From: Bacillota bacterium
Lineage (GTDB): Bacteria > Bacillota > Sulfobacillia > RBS10-35 > JAJYVN01
Length of the DNA: 6,754 nucleotides
Direction: 5' to 3'
Assembly: GCA_021827805.1 (NCBI GenBank)
Contig: JAKAUG010000121.1
Coordinates: forward strand, 1-6,754
The stretch's first letter is position 1, and every line of letters begins with the position of its first letter. The translations under genes and the position numbers were made by a program. Below the pieces are notes generated by a model that worked only from the letters and a program-made list of their open reading frames with translations, had not been told where the DNA came from and did not search any database. Below are positions 1-5,680 of this stretch, in pieces.

Positions 1-1227
1 GCCCTCTCCGCGACGGACCTGGAGGGGCTGGCGGCCATGGGGCCCACCCTGGCGGTGGGGCATGTCCGGTACTCGACCACGGGCGCCAGCACGCTCGGCA
101 ACGCCCAGCCCCTGGTGCTCCAGTATGGCGGGGGCGCGGTGGCCCTGGCCCACAACGGCAACCTCACGAACGCCCTCGCGCTGCGGCGGGAGTGCGAGGC
201 CCAGGGCTCCATCTTTCAGACCACCACGGACACCGAGATCGTGGCCCACCTCATGGCCCGCTCGGGTGCGCCCGACATGGAGGCCGCGCTCCTGGCGGCG
301 CTGGACCGCATTGAGGGCGCCCACGCCCTGGTGGTCGCCAGCCGGGACCGGATTTGGCTCTGCCGCGATCCGCACGGCATCCGGCCTCTGGTGCTGGGGC
401 GCAGGGCGGGGGCCCTGGTCGCGGCCTCGGAGACCTGCGCGCTGGACGCGGTGGGCGCGACGCTCGATCGCCATCTGCTGCCCGGCGAGGTGGTGGAGTT
501 CGGACCCCAGGGGATGCGCACCGTGCGCGCGGGCTCCGAACAGGGGCGCAACCTCTGCCTGTTCGAGTTCATCTACCTGGCGCGTCCGGACAGCACCCTG
601 GAGGGCAGCAATGTGCACCTGGCCCGCAAGGAGATGGGCCGCCGGCTGGCCAGGCAGGCTCCGGTCGAGGCGGATGTGGTCGTCGGGGTGCCGGACTCGG
701 GCATTTCGGCCGCCGTGGGCTATGCCGAGGAGGCCCAGATCCCGTATGAGCTCGGCCTGATCAAGAACCGTTATGTGGGCCGCACCTTCATCCAGCCGGC
801 GCAGAGCCTGCGCGAGGTGGGGGTGCGCATGAAGCTCAACGCCGTCCCGGCCGTCGTCTCCGGGAAGCGCGTGGTGCTCGTGGAGGACTCCGTCGTGCGG
901 GGAACGACCTCGCGCTACCTGATTGGTCTGGTGCGCAGGGCGGGTGCCGCCGAGGTGCACATGCGGGTGGCCTCGCCGCCCTTTCAGCACCCCTGCTACT
1001 ACGGCATCGACATCCCCAGCCGGGAGGAATTGCTGGCTCCGGGCCGCACCCCCGAGGACATGGCGCGACTGCTTGGCGCGGACAGCCTGGCCTTTCTCGA
1101 CGTTCGCGAGGCGATGGCGGCCCCGGGGGGCACGCCGGGCTTCTGCACCGCGTGCTTCACCGGGCGGTACCCCGTGGTCCCCGAGGATGCGGCCGCCACC
1201 CTGGTCAGCGGCAAGGGAGAGCTGTAG
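1..1227 (+). CDS. purF: Amidophosphoribosyltransferase PurF (5'-partial), iron-sulfur type
   Basis: Catalyses the first committed step of purine synthesis: PRPP plus glutamine gives 5-phosphoribosylamine, in the cytoplasm. The frame is open from base 1. The ATG at 37 is internal, because codons before it continue the family alignment into the GHVRYST motif (58-78). Compared with B. subtilis PurF, about 60 residues are missing, including the propeptide and the N-terminal nucleophile cysteine. The visible glutaminase part shows HNGNL (151-165) and TDTE (226-237). The phosphoribosyltransferase part shows GVPDSGISAA (682-711), the flexible loop LIKNRYVGRTFIQP (757-798) and the PRPP loop VEDSVVRGTTS (874-912 region). 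Cysteines at 556, 994, 1144 and 1153 match the four ligands of the [4Fe-4S] cluster in the Bacillus-type enzyme, which suggests oxygen-dependent stability. The stop TAG abuts the purM start. The identification is secure; only the N terminus is unknown. Confidence 0.98.
   Translation, partial: ALSATDLEGLAAMGPTLAVGHVRYSTTGASTLGNAQPLVLQYGGGAVALAHNGNLTNALALRRECEAQGSIFQTTTDTEIVAHLMARSGAPDMEAALLAALDRIEGAHALVVASRDRIWLCRDPHGIRPLVLGRRAGALVAASETCALDAVGATLDRHLLPGEVVEFGPQGMRTVRAGSEQGRNLCLFEFIYLARPDSTLEGSNVHLARKEMGRRLARQAPVEADVVVGVPDSGISAAVGYAEEAQIPYELGLIKNRYVGRTFIQPAQSLREVGVRMKLNAVPAVVSGKRVVLVEDSVVRGTTSRYLIGLVRRAGAAEVHMRVASPPFQHPCYYGIDIPSREELLAPGRTPEDMARLLGADSLAFLDVREAMAAPGGTPGFCTACFTGRYPVVPEDAAATLVSGKGEL
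1213..1220 (+). promoter_or_regulatory. Ribosome binding site of purM
   Basis: AAGGGAGA ends seven bases before the purM ATG and lies inside the last codons of purF. It is a good purine-rich Shine-Dalgarno match at normal spacing. It supports the ATG at 1228 as the start even though there is no intergenic space. Confidence 0.7.
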
Positions 1228-2211
1228 ATGGCGGACTACCGGCAGGCCGGTGTGGACCTGGATGCGCACGCGGTCCTGGTGCGGAGGATCGCGGATCTGG
1301 CGGGCCGGGCAAGCCGGCCCGAGGTGCTCTCCGGGGTCGGGCTGTTCTCCGGCGCCATGGGCCTGCCGCAGGGGCTCGGCGACCCCGTCCTGGTGGCGAG
1401 CACGGACTCGGTGGGCACCAAGGTCCTCCTGGCGGCGGCCTGCGGCAGTTGGGACGAGGTGGGCCGGGACGTCGTGATCCACTGCGCCAACGACGTGGTG
1501 ACCTCGGGGGCGTCCCCGCTGCTCTTCTTGGACTACCTGGCGGTCCATGCCCTGGACGCCACGCAGACCCTTGGCCTGGTGGGCGGTGTGGCCGAGGCCT
1601 GTCGGCAAGCGGGCTGCGCGCTGCTGGGCGGAGAGACGGCGCAGCTGCCGGACCTCTATCAGCCGGGCACGTTCGATCTGGCGGGCACGATGGTCGGCGT
1701 CACCGAGCGCTCGCGCCTCGTGCTCCCCCGGGCCGGCGTGGGGGACGCTGTGCTGGGGCTGCCGAGCTCGGGACTGCACACCAACGGCTTCTCACTGGTG
1801 CGCCGCATCCTGGCCGAAACGCGTACCGACCCCCGGGCGCACCAGGCGGAGCTGCTCGCGCCCTCGCGCCTATACAGCGGGGACGTGCGGCGCCTGGTGG
1901 AGGCGGGCCTCCCCCTGCACGGCATGGCCCACATCACCGGCGGCGGGCTGCCCGGGAACTTGGACCGCGTCCTGCCCCCCGACGCGGATGCGGTCCTGGA
2001 TCCAGCCAGCTGGGAGCGGCCGACCGTGTTCACCTGGCTGCAGCGGCTGGGCGGGATCGCCGAGGAGGAGATGCGGCGCGTCTTCAACCTGGGGATCGGC
2101 TTCTGCCTGGTGGTGCCCGCGGAGATCGCGGGGCAGGCGCTGGCTCTGCTGCCCGAGGCCCGGCGCATCGGTGAGCTGGTGCCGGGGCAGGGGCGGGTGG
2201 TCTGGCGGTGA
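1228..2211 (+). CDS. purM: Phosphoribosylformylglycinamidine cyclo-ligase (AIR synthetase) PurM
   Basis: Closes the imidazole ring: ATP-dependent conversion of FGAM to AIR, cytoplasmic, normally as a dimer. The 327-residue length is a little short of the usual 340-350. The sequence is collinear with the family. YRQAGVDLDA is at residues 4-13. The nucleotide-binding stretch STDSVGTKVLLA is at 58-69, followed by NDVVTSGASPLLFLDY (88-103), LLGGETAQLPDLY (132-144), DLAGTMVGVTER (150-161), GLPSSGLHTNGFSLVR (177-192), HITGGGLPGNLDRVLP (235-250) and EEMRRVFNLGIG (280-291). The ATG follows the purF TAG with no gap and has a good ribosome binding site. The TGA stop is overlapped by the GTG start of purN. 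Family motifs often read GETAEMP and STDGVGTK, so Q-L and S here are mild variants. No sign of damage. The identification is secure. Confidence 0.98.
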   Translation: MADYRQAGVDLDAHAVLVRRIADLAGRASRPEVLSGVGLFSGAMGLPQGLGDPVLVASTDSVGTKVLLAAACGSWDEVGRDVVIHCANDVVTSGASPLLFLDYLAVHALDATQTLGLVGGVAEACRQAGCALLGGETAQLPDLYQPGTFDLAGTMVGVTERSRLVLPRAGVGDAVLGLPSSGLHTNGFSLVRRILAETRTDPRAHQAELLAPSRLYSGDVRRLVEAGLPLHGMAHITGGGLPGNLDRVLPPDADAVLDPASWERPTVFTWLQRLGGIAEEEMRRVFNLGIGFCLVVPAEIAGQALALLPEARRIGELVPGQGRVVWR

Positions 2212-2822
2212 AGGTGGCGGTCCTGGTGTCGGGATCCGGTTCCAACCTGCAGGCGCTGCTGGACGCGATCGCCGCCGGGCGACTGCCCGTCCAGATCTCG
2301 CTGGTCCTGGCGGACCGACCGGGGATCCGTGCCCTGGAGCGCGCGCAGCGGGCGGGTGTCCCGACGGAGGTCCTGCGGCCGCGGGCGTTTGCGCAGCGCG
2401 CGGACTTCGACGCGGCGCTCGCCGCGGCGTGCGCCGCCTCGGGAGCCGAACTCGTGGTCCTGGCGGGCTTCATGCGCGTGCTGGGGCCCCGCTTCGTGGA
2501 CGCCTGGGAGGGCCGCTGTCTGAACGTGCACCCGGCCCTTCTGCCAGCCTTTCCGGGGATCGACGCCCCGCGGCAGGCCCTGGAATATGGGGTGCGCATC
2601 ACCGGCTGCACGGTGCACCTGGTGGATCGCGGCACGGACACCGGGCCGATCGTGCTGCAACAGGCGGTGCCCGTGCTCCCCGGGGACGATCCGGCCAGCC
2701 TGCACGCGCGCATCCAGCGGGAGGAGTGGCGGCTTCTGCCTGAGGCCGTGCGTCTGTATGCCCTGGGCCGCCTGCGTGTGCGGGGGCGCCGGGTGGAGAT
2801 CGTTGGGGAGGAGAACGACTGA
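2208..2822 (+). CDS. purN: Phosphoribosylglycinamide formyltransferase PurN
   Basis: Transfers a formyl group from 10-formyltetrahydrofolate to GAR to give FGAR, the third step of the pathway, in the cytoplasm. The 204 residues match the usual length. The start is GTG, overlapping the purM stop as GTGA. It is chosen because MKVAVLVSGSGSNLQAL aligns with the family N terminus and because the catalytic residues then fall at the same numbers as in E. coli: Asn106 and His108 in LNVHPALLPAFPG (105-117) and Asp144 in RGTDTGPI (141-148). The phosphate-binding loop SGSGSN spans residues 8-13. IDAPRQAL (118-125) replaces the more usual GLDAHRQAL-like text. The ribosome binding site is weak (GGGTGG at 2195-2200), so translation probably depends on ribosomes finishing purM. 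The TGA stop overlaps the purH ATG by one base. Confidence 0.98.
   Translation: MKVAVLVSGSGSNLQALLDAIAAGRLPVQISLVLADRPGIRALERAQRAGVPTEVLRPRAFAQRADFDAALAAACAASGAELVVLAGFMRVLGPRFVDAWEGRCLNVHPALLPAFPGIDAPRQALEYGVRITGCTVHLVDRGTDTGPIVLQQAVPVLPGDDPASLHARIQREEWRLLPEAVRLYALGRLRVRGRRVEIVGEEND
2805..2813 (+). promoter_or_regulatory. Ribosome binding site of purH
   Basis: GGGGAGGAG, containing a perfect GGAGG, ends eight bases before the purH ATG at 2822 and lies in the last codons of purN. It is the strongest Shine-Dalgarno sequence in the window. It fixes the purH start and may let purH be translated independently of the one-base stop/start overlap. Confidence 0.75.
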
Positions 2823-4351
2823 TGCCCAGAGCGCTTCTTTCCGTTTGGGACAAGGCCGGGATCGTGCCCTTCGCCCGTGGGCTGCAGGAGCTGGGGTGGG
2901 AGCTCTATTCGTCCGGGGGTACCCTTCAGGCTCTGGACGAGGCCGGCGTCACGGTGCATGGCGTGGAGGACCTGGGAGGCTTCCCCGCGCTCTTGGGAGG
3001 GCGGGTCAAGACCCTGCAGGTGCAGATCCACGCGGCGATCCTTGCCCGTCCCGACCGCCCCGAAGACATGGAGGACCTGCGGCGGGTGGGCGCCGAGCCC
3101 TTCGGGCTGGTGGCCGTGAACCTCTATCCCTTCTATCAGCGTCCTGGCATCGAGACCATCGACATCGGCGGCGTGGCCCTCTTGCGGGCGGCCGCCAAGA
3201 ACCACGAGCACGTGGTGGTGGTCTCGCGCCCTGCGGACTACACCGGTGTGCTGGAGGGTCTGCGGGCTGGGGGCCTGGATCTGGCGGAACGGCGCCGGCT
3301 GGCCCTGGCGGCCTTCCGGCATACCGGCACCTATGACGCCGCGATTGCGGGATGGCTTGCCGGAGGCGGTCCCCTGGCGGACCTGGAGGGCGAGGAGCCC
3401 GACTGGCCGGCCGAGTTGCCCCTGGGGCTCGTGCGCGCCCTGCCCCTGCGTTACGGCGAAAATCCGCACCAGCGCGCCGCGCTCTACCGGGACGCCCTGA
3501 GTGGGGGGCCCTCGCTGCTGGAGGCCAAGCTCTTGCAGGGCAAGGCCCTGTCCTACAACAACCTGATGGATGCCGACGCCGCCTGGGACCTGGCCTGGCG
3601 CTTCGTCGCGCCCTGCGCGGTGGCCGTCAAGCACGGGGGCCCGTGCGGCGTGGCGCTCGGAAAGGACGCCGCCGACGCCTTCGCCCGCGCGCGCGCCGCG
3701 GACCCGGTCTCGATCTTCGGGGGGATCGTGGCCTGGAACCGGCCCCTGGATGCCACCACGGTGGAACTGTTGGGAGACCTCTTTCTCGAGGTGCTCATCG
3801 CCCCGGAGGTCACGCCGGAGGCAGCGTCCGCCCTGCGCCGCAAGAAGAACCTGCGCGTGCTCTCCTGCCCCGCGCCGGACCCCGGGCGGCCGCTGGACTG
3901 GCGGATCCGGCGGGTCTCCGGCGGGGCGTTGCTCCAGGAGGAGGACCGGGTGCCTGCCGATCCCGCCAAGTGGGAGGTTGCCACCAGGCGGGCTCCGAGC
4001 GCTCGGGAACTGGAGGATCTGGCCTTTGCCTGGCAGGTGGTGCGGGCGGTGGGCAGCAACGCCATCGTCGTGGCCCGGGACGGCCAGACGGTGGGTGTGG
4101 GGGGCGGCCAGCCCAACCGCATCGATCCGGCCAGGGCCGCACTGGCCCGGGCCGGGGAGGCCGCGCGCGGGGCGGTCCTCGCCTCCGACGGCTTCTTTCC
4201 CTTCCCCGACGTGGTGCAGGCGGCGGCGGAGGCGGGCGTCGTGGCCGTCGCCCAGCCCGGAGGGGCACTGCGAGACGCGGATTCCGTGGCGGCGGCCGAC
4301 GCCGCGGGGATGGCCATGGTCCTGACGGGGTTCCGGCACTTCCGGCACTAG
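2822..4351 (+). CDS. purH: Bifunctional AICAR transformylase / IMP cyclohydrolase PurH
   Basis: Carries out the last two steps to IMP: formylation of AICAR with 10-formyltetrahydrofolate, then ring closure. At 509 residues it is full length. The N-terminal MGS-like cyclohydrolase domain (about 1-195) shows ALLSVWDKAGI (4-14), SSGGT (30-34), GGRVKTL (59-65), NLYPF (100-104), IDIGGVALLRAAAKNH (113-128). Lys63, Tyr102, Asp114 and Lys126 correspond to human Lys66, Tyr104, Asp125 and Lys137. The transformylase domain (about 200-509) has LRYGENPHQ (209-217), the catalytic Lys270-His271 pair in KHGGPCG, GSNAIVVA (411-418), ASDGFFPFPD (454-463) and the terminal FRHFRH. Oddities: QVQ at 66-68 where most family members have HPK or similar, Trp9 where Ser or Tyr is usual, and GG for AN or VS after Lys-His. 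All listed catalytic residues are kept, so I expect an active enzyme. Confidence 0.98.
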   Translation: MPRALLSVWDKAGIVPFARGLQELGWELYSSGGTLQALDEAGVTVHGVEDLGGFPALLGGRVKTLQVQIHAAILARPDRPEDMEDLRRVGAEPFGLVAVNLYPFYQRPGIETIDIGGVALLRAAAKNHEHVVVVSRPADYTGVLEGLRAGGLDLAERRRLALAAFRHTGTYDAAIAGWLAGGGPLADLEGEEPDWPAELPLGLVRALPLRYGENPHQRAALYRDALSGGPSLLEAKLLQGKALSYNNLMDADAAWDLAWRFVAPCAVAVKHGGPCGVALGKDAADAFARARAADPVSIFGGIVAWNRPLDATTVELLGDLFLEVLIAPEVTPEAASALRRKKNLRVLSCPAPDPGRPLDWRIRRVSGGALLQEEDRVPADPAKWEVATRRAPSARELEDLAFAWQVVRAVGSNAIVVARDGQTVGVGGGQPNRIDPARAALARAGEAARGAVLASDGFFPFPDVVQAAAEAGVVAVAQPGGALRDADSVAAADAAGMAMVLTGFRHFRH

Positions 4352-4372
4352 GTCGGGGAGCGGGGTGGCCCA
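4352..4372 (+). other. purH-purD spacer with weak ribosome binding site
   Basis: The only gap between the five pur genes is 21 bases, G-rich and without a hairpin or promoter-like text. GGGGAG (4355-4360) is the better Shine-Dalgarno match but stands 12 bases from the purD ATG. GGGGTGG (4362-4368) is nearer, at 4 bases, but mismatched. The ATG at 4373 is supported by the family N terminus rather than by this site. Confidence 0.4.
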
Positions 4373-5626
4373 ATGCGCGTGCTGGTGGTGGGATCCGGGG
4401 CCCGCGAACACGCCCTCTGCTGGCGGCTGGCCCAGAGCCCGCAGGTTTCCGAGGTGCTGGCCGCGCCCGGCAACCCGGGTATGGAGGCTGTGGCCCGCCG
4501 CTTGGCGGTCACGGCCTCCGACGGCTCCGCCCTGGCACAGGCGGCCGTACGTGAGCGGGTCGATCTCGTCGTCATCGGACCCGAGGCCCCGCTGGTCCAG
4601 GGGGTCGCCGACCGCCTGCGCCAGGCGGGCCTGCCCGTGCTCGGACCCTCCGCCGCGGCGGCCCGCATCGAGGGCAGCAAGGCCTGGGCCATGGACCTCT
4701 GCCACCGGCACGGGATTCCCGCCCCCACCGCCCGCCGAGCCGCGCACGCGGACGAGGCCCTGGCCCTGGTGGAGGCCTCCCCGCTGCCCGTGGTGCTCAA
4801 GGCGGACGGGCTCATGGCGGGCAAGGGCGTGGTCGTGGCCCTCACCCGTGAGGAGGCGCGCGCGGCGGCCGAGCGCCTTGGGGCCCGGGGGCCGGTGGTC
4901 CTCGAGGAGTTCCTGGAGGGGCCGGAGGTGTCTGCCTTCGCCCTCTGCGACGGCCGCCGCGCCCTTCCCCTGGGTCTGGCCCGGGACCACAAGCGCCTTC
5001 TGGAGGGCGACCGGGGTCCCATGACCGGCGGCATGGGGGCCTACACGCCGCTGGCGGATGTGGAGGCCGGGCAGCGGGCACAAATCCTGCGCCTCCTGGA
5101 CGACGCCGTGCGGGCCATGGCGGCGGAGGGGTGCCCGTTCGTGGGCTTCCTCTTTGCCGGGCTGATGCTGACCCCTTCCGGGCCCAGGGTGCTCGAGTTC
5201 AACTGCCGGCTGGGCGACCCCGAGGCCCAGGTCCTGTTGCCGCTCTTGGACGGCGATCCCGCGCCGCTGTGGTTGCGGGCCGCCCACGGGGACCTCGGCG
5301 CCGCCGACCAGGTGCGCCTCCTGCCGGGGGCCGCGCTCGGGGTGGTCCTGGCCACGCCGGGCTACCCGGACGCGCCGCGGGCGGGGCAGGCGATCTGGGG
5401 TCTGGGGGAGGATGGGCAGCCCGACGGGGGTGGGGCGCTCTGCTTCCACGGCGGCAGTGTGCGCGACGGGGGCTGGCGCACCGTCGGCGGGCGGACCCTG
5501 ACGCTCGTGGGCACCGGGCCCGACCTCGGCGCCGCCCGCGCCGCCGCCTACGGAGCGGTAGAGCGGGTGGGCTTCGCGCAGGCGCAGTGGCGGCGGGACA
5601 TCGCCGGGGGCTGGTCCCGCGCCTAG
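4373..5626 (+). CDS. purD: Phosphoribosylamine-glycine ligase (GAR synthetase) PurD
   Basis: ATP-grasp ligase that joins phosphoribosylamine and glycine to GAR, the second step of the pathway; it uses the unstable product of PurF. The 417 residues match the family length. The N-terminal domain has VLVVGSGAREHAL (3-15), PGNPG (32-36), IGPEAPLVQG (68-77) and EGSKAWAM (100-107). The ATP-grasp part has VVLKADGLMAGKGV (140-153), EEFLEGPEVS (178-187), RDHKR (204-208), GPMTGGMGAYTP (215-226) and VLEFNCRLGDPEAQ (273-286), the last carrying metal-binding Glu and Asn. The C-terminal domain ends in WRRDIAG. Met217 sits where most sequences have Asn (GPNTGG). The gene starts 21 bases after purH. The upstream sequence offers GGGGAG at 12 bases or GGGGTGG at 4 bases from the ATG, both imperfect. 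It is the last gene of the operon in view and the identification is secure. Confidence 0.98.
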   Translation: MRVLVVGSGAREHALCWRLAQSPQVSEVLAAPGNPGMEAVARRLAVTASDGSALAQAAVRERVDLVVIGPEAPLVQGVADRLRQAGLPVLGPSAAAARIEGSKAWAMDLCHRHGIPAPTARRAAHADEALALVEASPLPVVLKADGLMAGKGVVVALTREEARAAAERLGARGPVVLEEFLEGPEVSAFALCDGRRALPLGLARDHKRLLEGDRGPMTGGMGAYTPLADVEAGQRAQILRLLDDAVRAMAAEGCPFVGFLFAGLMLTPSGPRVLEFNCRLGDPEAQVLLPLLDGDPAPLWLRAAHGDLGAADQVRLLPGAALGVVLATPGYPDAPRAGQAIWGLGEDGQPDGGGALCFHGGSVRDGGWRTVGGRTLTLVGTGPDLGAARAAAYGAVERVGFAQAQWRRDIAGGWSRA

Positions 5627-5680
5627 GAACGCCTGGGAAGGGCCAGCCCGGCCGGGGCCAATCGTCCGAGCCCGTGGGCG
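5627..5680. other. Convergent intergenic gap, no clear terminator
   Basis: This is the 54-base space between the purD stop and the stop of the minus-strand gene. It contains a perfect 10-base palindrome, CCCGGCCGGG (5647-5656), flanked by GGCC copies at 5641-5644 and 5656-5659. Together these could form a short, imperfect GC hairpin. A second small inverted pair, GCCC/GGGC, lies at 5670-5679. Neither is followed by a T-run on either strand, so a classical intrinsic terminator cannot be claimed. Termination may be factor-dependent or may lie inside the facing gene. Confidence 0.35.

Noticed and set aside
37..39. ATG as the start of purF
   Set aside because: The frame is open to base 1 and the codons before the ATG continue the glutaminase domain; starting here would remove the catalytic cysteine and much of the N-terminal domain.
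2084..5449. A 1121-codon open frame on the minus strand, antisense to purN, purH and purD
   Set aside because: It lies in exact codon register opposite purH and purD, so it stays open simply because those genes contain no TTA, CTA or TCA codons in that stretch, as expected at this GC level. Its translation is a Gly/Pro/Arg/His-rich text with no recognisable domain, and it covers three certain genes.
5641..5659. Intrinsic terminator for purD
   Set aside because: The possible hairpin is short and bulged, and no run of T follows on either strand.
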